A DNA stretch of 64,000 bases. Origin: CAZOVB01 sp964583095. Lineage in GTDB: Bacteria; Planctomycetota; Phycisphaerae; SM23-33. Under the pieces are notes generated by a model. It did not search any database, had not been told where the DNA came from, and saw only the letters and a list, made by a program, of their open reading frames with translations. The stretch lies in assembly GCA_964583095.1 (NCBI GenBank), contig CAZOVB010000002.1, forward strand, positions 124,001 to 188,000. The letters are read 5' to 3'. How positions within the stretch are numbered: position 1 is the first letter of the stretch; each line of letters starts with the position of its first letter. This document shows, piece by piece, positions 45,641 through 53,197 of the stretch. Position numbers and translations under genes: made by a program.

Positions 45641-47941
45641 CTACAGCTCCGACGGGCCGCTGCCTCCCTCCGGTTCGTTGTCCTCCAGGTCCGGAACCGG
45701 CCAGACCTCGCGAACCGACTGGAAGGCCGGGTGATTTCGCAGAAGCTGCCCGATGTCCTCGTCATAGTAGAAAGGCTGGGGAGAACTGCCGGCCTGTTCC
45801 ATGCGTTTCATGGCGGAAAAGGCCGGCTCAGCCTGGCCCGAAGCCGCCCAGACCAGCGCCTCGAACTGTGCATCGCCGGAGAAACGCTGCCACTGACGGG
45901 CCAACTCCAGGGCTTCTTCGTACCGCAGCAGATGCAGCAGGCTCCGAACGGCTACGTCATAGCTCTTCCTCTCGGGCATCATCTCCGGATCCAGGTCCTC
46001 GAAATAGGATCTCGCTTGGGCCAAGGCCCGATCGTGTCGACCGTTCTGGTAAGAAAGCTCCGCACGGAACAGATTGAGGTTCGGATCTTCCCCGGCCTGC
46101 TGGCCATGTGCCTGGATCAACGCTTCGAGCTCTTCCAGCCGGGCCTCTTGAGACAGCGACTCGGCGATCTGATAGAAGGTTTTCTCGCGGGGCTGAATCT
46201 TCTTGTAGCCTTCGATGGGTTTATCCCATTCGAGCCAAATGCGTGTCCGCAGATGCCTGACATCCTCCTGGAAGACGCCGTTGAAATCCGCTCGCGAAGC
46301 CAGCAGGATGCAGACGGCATCGGCCTGGGAGAACCTGCCTCGCATACGCAGGATCTCCGCCCGCCAGTAATCGCTGTCCAGGTTCGCCCCGTAAAGATTC
46401 TCGTAGGCCTCAACGAGTTGCTCCAGACCCTGATCGTTGCCCTGGTCTCGAAATCGGATGGCCAACGGGTCCAACGCATCGGCCCGGTGCTCTTCGGGCA
46501 GCAGTGCGAAGGCTTCCAGGTAGTCGTGGCCTGTCTGGACCATCGCCTCCAGGAGGTACTCGAAGCAGGCATGGCGGTACTCGAAATACGGTGCGTCCAA
46601 GGCCTTCTGCAAGGGCGCGATGGCTTCGTCGGGTTTGCCCTGCCGCAACAGCGCCTCTCCCATCGCCAGGCATCCGGTGGCATCCTCCGGGACAAGACGA
46701 CAGTACCGGCCGGCCATCGCTCCAAGGGCCTGCCAATGTCCGCTGTTGCGAAGTTGAGGAACCACCTGAACGAAAACCTGCTCCGGGCTGAGCACATCCT
46801 CCAGGCGTCTGGCGGCCTCATCGACACGGGCAGGGGGCAACGCCCGGGCCAGGCTCACCAGCGCCTCGACGTTATCGGGATCCGCCTCGGCCGCCCTCTG
46901 CCAGGCCTGCAGGGCCAGGCCTTTCCTGCCGGTTCCCTCGGCCACGTAGGCGATGAGCCGTTCGTTCCGCAAGACAGGCAGAGGCGTCGCCTGGCGGACT
47001 TCCAGCGCCAGAGTCAGGGCCCGTTGAGGCTGACCCTTCTGGTAGAGAATCTGAGAGGCCGGCAACTTCCAAAGGGCCCCGTCGGGGCGAAGGCGTCGCA
47101 GCTGCTGGGCCTCCTGCCAGGCTTCGTCGTACCGGGCTTGGGCGAAAAGCGATTCGGTCAAAATGGCCTGCCGGTAGAGAAGCCAGAGACTGGGCAGATC
47201 CTTTTCCGGGGCACCGTCCAGCAGGTCGGCTGAGTCTTGGGCAGACCGGACCAGAAAGTAGGCAGCCTTGTCGATCGGGAGAAAGCCCTCCCGGGTGACT
47301 TGCTCGCGCAGAATGGCAGAGTACCGCGAGGCCAGCAACGCAGAGGCGGAGATCTTCGTCACCTGATCGATCGCATCGCGAATCTCCCAGTCATCGGTTG
47401 GTGGCTTGGTCGGGCTCCAGCCAGCCGACCGGGGGCCGATCTTGAGCGTCAGCGACCTGGCCGGCAGCGGCGGTTGGCGAAGCCGCACATCCACCAGATA
47501 TGTCCCGGTGTGCGGGTCCGGCCGGATTTCGAGGACATCCACCCGATCAGCCGGACCCCAGCCGAAGTAAAACTGCATGAGCAGAAGAAGATCAAACTGC
47601 TGGCCACGGAAGAAACGTGGCGAATGAATTCCCTGGCTCAGACGGTTGTGAGGAGATACCCGCGCCTTGGAGGCTCGTTCTTCCAGAAGGGCCTGCAATT
47701 GGGCCTTGTCGGGTATGTAACGGGAAGACGCTTGGGCGTCGGACTCCTGCGGTTTGTCAATCTCGCCCGGGGGGGTCGCATCGGCCCCGGCGGGAGTCTC
47801 CCGGGAGGGGTTGAGTAAATACATCGCCGCCACCGGGAGCATCGAAATGCAGAAAAGCGAGCCAAACCAGAGCGCAGCAGCCGACAGGATGCGGCCTGCA
47901 CGCCCGCGTCGCCGACGGCCTTGAGTTTCTTTGTCAACCAT
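45641..47941 (-). CDS. Large membrane-anchored TPR-type protein
   Basis: A 766-residue protein with a basic N-terminus, one membrane helix (about 20-42, ILSAAALWFGSLFCISMLPV) and a long helical-repeat domain with TPR-like units (for example GRKGLALQAWQRAAEADPDN and LLRQGKPDEAIAPLQKALDA). A non-TPR region with SLTLKIGPRSAGW precedes the repeats. It is probably a periplasm-facing scaffold; partners are unknown. The start at 47941 (MVDKETQ) is preferred to a TTG nine codons upstream, though neither has a good ribosome site. It lies 60 bases upstream of the sigma factor gene on the same strand. Confidence 0.7.
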   Translation of the reverse strand: MVDKETQGRRRRGRAGRILSAAALWFGSLFCISMLPVAAMYLLNPSRETPAGADATPPGEIDKPQESDAQASSRYIPDKAQLQALLEERASKARVSPHNRLSQGIHSPRFFRGQQFDLLLLMQFYFGWGPADRVDVLEIRPDPHTGTYLVDVRLRQPPLPARSLTLKIGPRSAGWSPTKPPTDDWEIRDAIDQVTKISASALLASRYSAILREQVTREGFLPIDKAAYFLVRSAQDSADLLDGAPEKDLPSLWLLYRQAILTESLFAQARYDEAWQEAQQLRRLRPDGALWKLPASQILYQKGQPQRALTLALEVRQATPLPVLRNERLIAYVAEGTGRKGLALQAWQRAAEADPDNVEALVSLARALPPARVDEAARRLEDVLSPEQVFVQVVPQLRNSGHWQALGAMAGRYCRLVPEDATGCLAMGEALLRQGKPDEAIAPLQKALDAPYFEYRHACFEYLLEAMVQTGHDYLEAFALLPEEHRADALDPLAIRFRDQGNDQGLEQLVEAYENLYGANLDSDYWRAEILRMRGRFSQADAVCILLASRADFNGVFQEDVRHLRTRIWLEWDKPIEGYKKIQPREKTFYQIAESLSQEARLEELEALIQAHGQQAGEDPNLNLFRAELSYQNGRHDRALAQARSYFEDLDPEMMPERKSYDVAVRSLLHLLRYEEALELARQWQRFSGDAQFEALVWAASGQAEPAFSAMKRMEQAGSSPQPFYYDEDIGQLLRNHPAFQSVREVWPVPDLEDNEPEGGSGPSEL

Positions 47942-48081
47942 AACGCGCCCCGAAACCGGAGGTGTCAATGCGTCATCTTACCACCGGCGAGGCGGGCAAG
48001 TAAAGCTCCGCTGCAAAGTGGCAAGCGGTAGAAAAGGTATCGAAGTTCGCATGGGCTCAAACCGCCACTTGACAAAAGCTG

Positions 48082-48110
48082 TGGACGCAAGGACCCGCAT
48101 GTCGTATACT
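48082..48110 (+). promoter_or_regulatory. Probable sigma-70 promoter for the RNA and ahcY
   Basis: TGGACG (48082-48087), 17 bases, then TATACT (48105-48110). The -10 is a good match and the -35 fair (4 of 6). A perfect TTGACA sits at 48069, but 30 bases from the -10. Transcription would begin near 48117. The rest of the gap back to 47942 holds nothing I recognise. Confidence 0.5.
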
Positions 48111-48132
48111 TTTACGTCTCTGCTCTCGGCGA

Positions 48133-48159
48133 TGCAGCGATGACCGCAATGCCGCTGCA
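48133..48159 (+). other. Hairpin at the start of the ahcY leader
   Basis: TGCAGCG (48133-48139) pairs perfectly with CGCTGCA (48153-48159) around a 13-base loop. It lies between the promoter and the large structured RNA and may be a 5' part that is processed off. Confidence 0.45.
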
Positions 48160-48165
48160 CCGTGA

Positions 48166-48365
48166 GGGCTCTAGAGTGAGTGACACAAGAGTTTTCGATG
48201 TTGAGCGTCAGCGAAGGGGGACCTGTCAAGGACGGCGATACAGGCAATGCCGTAGCATTGTCGCAGCAGCCGGATGATGACAGGGCCCACTGCAGGTAGC
48301 TATAGCACGAAAAGAATTGGGTTACTCGCTCTGGTTTGAGGTCCGCAAAGCCCTGCTCTTTTTTT
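48166..48365 (+). ncRNA. Structured RNA upstream of ahcY, 6S-like
   Basis: A roughly 200-base RNA can be folded by eye. GGGCT (48166-48170) and CTAGAGTGAGTGAC (48171-48184) pair with AGCCC (48349-48353) and GTTACTCGCTCTGG (48321-48334): 19 bp, three of them G-U. A bubble of about 33 and 32 bases follows. A second stem (48218-48227 with 48279-48288, one A-G mismatch), a CGGC/GCCG stem and an 8-bp hairpin (48243-48250 with 48255-48262, loop CGTA) cap it. T7 (48359-48365) follows the closing stem. The rod, large central bubble and hairpin tip match the architecture of 6S RNA. An attenuator controlling ahcY is the main alternative. No known SAM or SAH riboswitch core is seen. Confidence 0.55.
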
Positions 48366-48382
48366 CCAAGAGGAACATCTGA

Positions 48383-49813
48383 ATGACTGATACCGTATCG
48401 CCAACCAACGACTGCAAGATCGCCGACATCGCCCTGGCCGGCTGGGGACGCAAGGAAATCGAAATCGCCGAACACGAAATGCCCGGCCTGGTCGCCACGC
48501 GCAACAAATACGGCCCGGACAAACCCCTGGCCGGCGCCCGCGTGATGGGCAGCCTGCACATGACTATCCAGACCGCTGTGCTGATCGAAACGCTCGTGGA
48601 ACTCGGCGCCGACGTCCGCTGGGCCACGTGCAATATCTACTCCACCCAGGACCACGCCGCAGCCGCCATCGCCGCAGCGGGCGTTCCCGTCTTCGCCTAC
48701 AAGGGCGAGACACTCGAAGAATACTGGCAGTACACGCTTCAGGCCTTGACCTGGCCCGACGGCAAAGGCCCGAACCTGATCGTCGACGACGGCGGCGATG
48801 CGACGCTGATCGTGCATCGTGGATACCAGGCCGAGGAAGACCCCTCCATCCTCGATGAGCCCACCGACAACGCCGAGCTGAAGATCGTCAACAAGATCCT
48901 CAAGGAAAAACTCGCCGAGGACGATCAGTTCTGGCATCGGCTGGTGGCCGACTGGAAGGGCGTCAGCGAAGAGACCACCACCGGCGTGCATCGTCTCTAC
49001 CATATGCAAAAGGCCGGCGAACTGCTCGTCCCGGCCATCAATGTCAATGACTCGGTCACCAAGAGCAAGTTCGACAACGTTTATGGCTGTCGTCACAGCC
49101 TGACCGACGGCCTGAAGCGCGCCCTGGATGTGCTCATCAGCGGCAAGACCGCGATGATCTGCGGCTTCGGTGACGTGGGCAAAGGCTCGGCCGAGGCGAT
49201 GAAGAACGAACGCGCCCAGGTCTGGGTCAGCGAGATCGACCCGATCTGCGCCCTGCAGGCCTGCATGGCCGGCTACAAGGTCGCCACGGTCGAAGACGCC
49301 CTGCCCACCGCGGACTTCTACGTGACTACCACAGGCAACAAGGACGTGATCACCATCGATCACATGGCCAAGATGAAGGACCATGCGGTGGTCTGCAATA
49401 TCGGGCACTTCGACAATGAGATCCAGGTCGAGAAGCTCATGAACTACCCCGGCATCAAGCATGAGCAGATCAAGCCCGAGCGCGAAGGGGCCGTGGACAA
49501 GTTCACCTTCCCCGACGGACACTGCATCTACCTGCTGGCCAAGGGACGCCTGGTCAACCTGGGCTGTGCCACCGGCCACCCGAGCTTTGTGATGAGCAAC
49601 AGCTTCACCAACCAGACGCTGGCGCAGATCGACTTGTGGCAAGACCCCAAGGAAGTGGGCGTCTACCGCCTCAGCAAGGAACTTGACGAAGAGGTCGCCC
49701 GCCTGCACCTGGAGAAACTCGGGGCCAAGCTGACCAGAATGAGCCGGGAACAGGCCGACTACATCGGCGTTCCGCTGGAAGGTCCCTACAAGCCCGAACA
49801 CTACCGGTATTAG
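48383..49813 (+). CDS. ahcY: Adenosylhomocysteinase AhcY
   Basis: AhcY hydrolyses S-adenosylhomocysteine to adenosine and homocysteine, removing the inhibitory product of methylation. The 476-residue length includes the roughly 40-residue insertion usual in bacterial enzymes (LTWPDGKGPNLIVDDGGDAT). Substrate and NAD-site segments are present (NVNDSVTKSKFDNVYGCRHS, then GFGDVGKGSAEAMKN), with the C-terminal KPEHYRY. AAGAGGAAC six bases before the ATG is the ribosome site and lies directly after the T-run of the structured RNA, so ahcY expression requires read-through of that structure or another promoter. Confidence 0.97.
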   Translation: MTDTVSPTNDCKIADIALAGWGRKEIEIAEHEMPGLVATRNKYGPDKPLAGARVMGSLHMTIQTAVLIETLVELGADVRWATCNIYSTQDHAAAAIAAAGVPVFAYKGETLEEYWQYTLQALTWPDGKGPNLIVDDGGDATLIVHRGYQAEEDPSILDEPTDNAELKIVNKILKEKLAEDDQFWHRLVADWKGVSEETTTGVHRLYHMQKAGELLVPAINVNDSVTKSKFDNVYGCRHSLTDGLKRALDVLISGKTAMICGFGDVGKGSAEAMKNERAQVWVSEIDPICALQACMAGYKVATVEDALPTADFYVTTTGNKDVITIDHMAKMKDHAVVCNIGHFDNEIQVEKLMNYPGIKHEQIKPEREGAVDKFTFPDGHCIYLLAKGRLVNLGCATGHPSFVMSNSFTNQTLAQIDLWQDPKEVGVYRLSKELDEEVARLHLEKLGAKLTRMSREQADYIGVPLEGPYKPEHYRY

Positions 49814-49857
49814 ACGAAGGCAATATCCTGACGCAAAAACGTCAGACACCAGGCAGA

Positions 49858-49895
49858 GGCTCGCGACCGTCAAACGTCGCGGGCCTTGCTTTTTT
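49858..49895 (+). terminator. Intrinsic terminator after ahcY
   Basis: GGCTCGCGAC (49858-49867) pairs with GTCGCGGGCC (49876-49885), 10 bp with one T-G, followed by TTGCTTTTTT. Confidence 0.88.
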
Positions 49896-49916
49896 CCGGT
49901 CGGGACGGGACTGAGC

Positions 49917-50486
49917 CTATGCGCCGGTTCGGCGGCGCCGCGTCATTCCGCCCAGCCCGCCCAGAAGCAGCAGCCCCAGGGTCCCGGGTTCGGGGACCAG
50001 GACGGCCTCCAACGTGCCGGGCGTCGAAGGCTGATCGCCGGGCTCGTTGGTCACCAGGGCGTAGTCCAGATCGATCTGCCCGTCGGCGATCGAGCCGCTT
50101 ACGCTGCCCGAGACCACGAAGCTGGAGGGAACATTTTCGACCGTCGCCGTCAGCAGACCTTCGGGCGTGATCGCTACATTCACATCTCCGAGCATGGGAT
50201 CCCCGGTCTTGGTCAGGCTGATCTGTCCGGCCCCGTCGACCGTGCCTTCCAGGGCGATCGGCGGCAGATCCTCCGGGCTGCCAAACACATTGGTGCCGAA
50301 ATCCACAATCACCGTCACATCCGACCCGGATCGACTGGCCGTGAAATCCACCTCGCCGGTCGAGCCGAACCGTTGGTTGAACCAGGAGCCCTCGTAGCTC
50401 CCATAGAGAATCTCCGCCTGGGCCCCCTGGGCCCAGAAGCAGATTCCCGCCGTCAATAACACCATTGCCGTCTTGCGTTTCATCAC
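49917..50486 (-). CDS. PEP-CTERM sorting-domain protein
   Basis: A 189-residue secreted protein with a signal peptide (MAVLLTAGICFWAQGAQA-like start after KRKT) and a beta-rich, Gly/Ser/Asp-rich body. A C-terminal PEP-CTERM tag follows: VPEPGTLGLLLLGGLGG, then basic MTRRRR. That tag is recognised by exosortase, which anchors or releases proteins at the cell surface in bacteria that make exopolysaccharide. No exosortase gene is in the window. The mature function is unknown. It is convergent with ahcY and divergent from the second tetR gene. Confidence 0.85.
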   Translation of the reverse strand: MMKRKTAMVLLTAGICFWAQGAQAEILYGSYEGSWFNQRFGSTGEVDFTASRSGSDVTVIVDFGTNVFGSPEDLPPIALEGTVDGAGQISLTKTGDPMLGDVNVAITPEGLLTATVENVPSSFVVSGSVSGSIADGQIDLDYALVTNEPGDQPSTPGTLEAVLVPEPGTLGLLLLGGLGGMTRRRRTGA

Positions 50487-50629
50487 TGTACCTCCTTGCC
50501 CTTGTCAGTACACTCTAGGTCAGATGAAGACGAATCTGGACGAATTCCTCGACGCATCCCCGCCCGAGTAAGAATTCCTTTGGGTGCCCATTGCTTTGCC
50601 GCCCGGAAGTGTGCGATACTCGGAGAAAC

Positions 50630-50649
50630 GGAACTGACTGGTCAGTTCC
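50630..50649. promoter_or_regulatory. Palindromic operator upstream of second tetR operon
   Basis: GGAACTGAC and GTCAGTTCC form a perfect inverted repeat with 9-base arms and a TG centre. It sits 24 bases before the tetR start codon and ten bases downstream of a possible -10 (GATACT, 50615; TTGCTT 18 bases further upstream). TGACTGGTCAGT-like cores are common in TetR operators, so this is very likely the site bound by the product of the next gene. Confidence 0.7.
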
Positions 50650-50672
50650 ACGTGTTCAAAAGGTTTCCCGTC

Positions 50673-51272
50673 ATGTCCACAACATCCCCGGCCAAGCGGC
50701 GGCAGATCATGAGCAGTGCCGAGAAGCTCTTTACCTCCCGTCGCTTCCACGAAATCACCATGGACCAGGTCGCCCAGGCCGCCCGGGTCGGCAAAGGCAC
50801 CATCTATCGCTACTTTCGCGACAAGGAAGACCTCTTCTACCAGGTGGCTACCAGCGGCTACGACGAGTTGCACGACCTGATCCGGCAGATCCGGCCCGAG
50901 GGGGAAATCCATGAAAGACTCCTCCGGGCCTGCAGGATCATCGGGGAGTTCTTCTCCACGCGCAGGCAGCTCTTCCGCATGATGCAAACCGAAGAGGCGC
51001 GACTGGCCACGGGAAGATCCGCCCTGAAGAAGGACATGTTCCGCCAGAGAGGCAAGATCGTCCAGGCCCTGGCCAATGTCCTGGACGAGGGAGCCCGGGC
51101 CGGCCAGATCCGCCCGGACATCGAGCCGCAAATCCTGGCCGCCGTCCTGCTGGGCATGCTCCGAACGCGGGCCCGCGACCTGCAGGAGATCCCCGAGCCC
51201 TGTAGAACCCACGAAACAATCCTGAAACTTTTCCTCCACGGCGCCGTCGCAAAGGGGACCGAGGCAACATGA
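50673..51272 (+). CDS. TetR-family regulator of the ABC export operon
   Basis: A 199-residue repressor. It begins MSTTSPAKRRQIMSSAEKLF and has the helix-turn-helix FTSRRFHEITMDQVAQAARV followed by GKGTIYRYFRDKEDLFYQV, typical of the AcrR/TetR group. The start at 50673 has AAAAGG nine bases upstream and lies after the operator; the frame is open further left but would include the operator in the gene. The stop overlaps the next gene by ATGA, so it leads the export operon. The ligand is unknown. Confidence 0.93.
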   Translation: MSTTSPAKRRQIMSSAEKLFTSRRFHEITMDQVAQAARVGKGTIYRYFRDKEDLFYQVATSGYDELHDLIRQIRPEGEIHERLLRACRIIGEFFSTRRQLFRMMQTEEARLATGRSALKKDMFRQRGKIVQALANVLDEGARAGQIRPDIEPQILAAVLLGMLRTRARDLQEIPEPCRTHETILKLFLHGAVAKGTEAT

Positions 51273-53197
51273 GATTCTCGCGCAAGAAACCGCCACGACT
51301 TTCCCGCTGGGTCATTGCCCTGCCAACAGCAGCCTCCATTGTTCTTGTTGCAATTGGATGCTACAGCCCGGGGCAACACCGGAAACAGGCCGATGAGGTC
51401 GCCTATGAAATCATCGATGAGGCCCTGGCGCGGAGCCCGGGGGGCGTCGAGGACTTTGCCCTGGGCACCCCGGCCGAAACCATCCGCAAGCGCCTGCTGA
51501 CCAACCAGTGCCTGCCGGTTTCAGCCCCGGCCTCGCTGGGGATCCAATACGTGGAGCCCATCAAGTACTACCCGGAACTGGGAGAGGACAGCCGATCGAT
51601 CAGGCCTCCGGACCTGGACGTTTCCCAAGCCCCTGCCGAGCCCGACGGGGACGGCGGGACCGGGACCGCCCTGCACCTGAACCTGCGAAACGCTCTTCAG
51701 ATCGCAGCCTCCTACAACCGGGATTACCAGGCCCGCAAGGAGGATGTCTTCCGCTCCGCCCTGGCGCTGGATCTCCAGCGGGACCGTTTCCGCTTCACCT
51801 ACGGGGGGCTGATCGAGGCGGTGTTTACCTCCGATCACGACGGGCCCGGAACGGTCTCCAATGCGGCCGAATCCGCCCAGGCTTCGGTAGACAAGCGACT
51901 CAAGACCGGCGCGTCCATGGGGGCCCGAATTGTCTTCGATCTGACACAACTGCTCAGCGACCCGGGCCGGGCCAGTCGAGGCATCCTCCTGGACGCTTCG
52001 ATGACCGTTCCCCTTCTGGCCGGTTCGGGAAAGCATATCGTCACCGAGCCTCTCACCCAGGCCGAGCGCAACGTGATGTACTCGCTGTGGCGTTTCGAAC
52101 GGTTCCGTCGCACGCTGGCCGTCGACGTGGCCGGCACGTACCTCGGCCTGCTCCAGCAGATCGACCAGGTCGAGAATGCCCGCGAAAACTACCGCAACCT
52201 GATCGCCTCGGCCCAGCGTGCCCGCGCCCTGGCCGATGCGGGAAGGATGCCCGAGATCCAGGTCAACCAGGCCCGGCAGGACGAACTGCGGGCACGAGAC
52301 CGATGGGTTCAGGCGCTGCGCAGGCTCGGCCAGGCGACCGACCAGCTCAAGCTCCTGCTGGGCCTGCCCACAGACGCCGAGGTCGTCCCGGATCGCAGCG
52401 AACTCAAGCTCCTGGCCGATGCGACCCGCAAGAAACTCCCCGAGCCTCCCACGCTCCAGCCGGAGGACAATCCGCAGAACCCGCCCCCACGTATCGATGG
52501 AGACGTGCTGCCCGACGTGGTAGCCCCCTCCCTGGCCGGGGCCGGGCCGCTGGAGATGCCCGAACCCAAAGCAATTCGATTGGCCCTGGACAACCGACTG
52601 GACCTGCGGACCCAGATCGAACAGATCCGCGACGCTCAGCGTAAAATCGTTGTCGCCGCGGATGCACTCGGCGCCGTGCTGGACTTTACCGCCTCCGGAT
52701 CGGCCGGGGCGCGCAGAACCGCCGGGTCGGCCGGGGCCGACGAGGTCGTTCTCAATATCCCCGAAGGTTCCTACAACCTGGGGCTCAGACTCGAGCTGCC
52801 CTGGGAACGGACGGCCGAGCGGAACGAGCTTCGAAACAGCATGATCGATCTTCAACAGAGCGTACGAAGCATGCAACGCCTGGAAGATCAGGTCAAACTG
52901 GATATCCGTAACGCCTTGCGTACCCTCCAGCAGGCCCGCGAGAGCTACGCAATCCAAACCGTGGCGGTTCTGCTGGCCAGACGCCGTGTACAGAGCACCA
53001 ACCTCTTCCTCCAGGCCGGGCGGGCGGAAGTCCGCGACGTCCTGGAAGCACAGGAATCTCTCATTACCGCACAGAACGCACTGACGGCCGCCCTGGTCAA
53101 CTACCGCGTCGCGGAACTGGAACTCCAGCGCGACATGGGACTCCTCCAGGTCGACCAGAAAGGACTGTGGAATGAATACCAACCCGAAAACCCCTGA
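51269..53197 (+). CDS. TolC-like outer-membrane lipoprotein
   Basis: A 642-residue outer-membrane efflux protein with an N-terminal lipoprotein signal (VAIGC, Cys31). It is longer than usual because of about 110 residues of extra sequence before the first TolC repeat and a Pro-rich insert (about 380-415) between the two repeats. Helical segments such as RYRNLIASAQRARALADAGR-like (ENYRNLIASAQRARAL) and the C-terminal LFLQAGRAEVRDVLEAQESL segment are typical. It overlaps the adaptor gene by 26 bases, so the four structural genes are closely coupled. Confidence 0.9.
   Translation: MRFSRKKPPRLSRWVIALPTAASIVLVAIGCYSPGQHRKQADEVAYEIIDEALARSPGGVEDFALGTPAETIRKRLLTNQCLPVSAPASLGIQYVEPIKYYPELGEDSRSIRPPDLDVSQAPAEPDGDGGTGTALHLNLRNALQIAASYNRDYQARKEDVFRSALALDLQRDRFRFTYGGLIEAVFTSDHDGPGTVSNAAESAQASVDKRLKTGASMGARIVFDLTQLLSDPGRASRGILLDASMTVPLLAGSGKHIVTEPLTQAERNVMYSLWRFERFRRTLAVDVAGTYLGLLQQIDQVENARENYRNLIASAQRARALADAGRMPEIQVNQARQDELRARDRWVQALRRLGQATDQLKLLLGLPTDAEVVPDRSELKLLADATRKKLPEPPTLQPEDNPQNPPPRIDGDVLPDVVAPSLAGAGPLEMPEPKAIRLALDNRLDLRTQIEQIRDAQRKIVVAADALGAVLDFTASGSAGARRTAGSAGADEVVLNIPEGSYNLGLRLELPWERTAERNELRNSMIDLQQSVRSMQRLEDQVKLDIRNALRTLQQARESYAIQTVAVLLARRRVQSTNLFLQAGRAEVRDVLEAQESLITAQNALTAALVNYRVAELELQRDMGLLQVDQKGLWNEYQPENP

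Noticed and set aside
48221..48290. Signal recognition particle RNA tip
   Set aside because: AGCAGCC and CAGGGCCC occur, but the matching GGTCAGG and GGAA parts of the conserved tip are not in place.
48117..48382. SAM, SAH or cobalamin riboswitch before ahcY
   Set aside because: None of the core sequences of the known SAM or SAH classes, nor the cobalamin box, can be seen. The fold found is a rod with a bubble, so it is reported as a 6S-like or new RNA.
47978..49873. Minus-strand open frame of 631 codons over ahcY
   Set aside because: Antisense of a fully conserved ahcY and of its leader RNA; no protein features.
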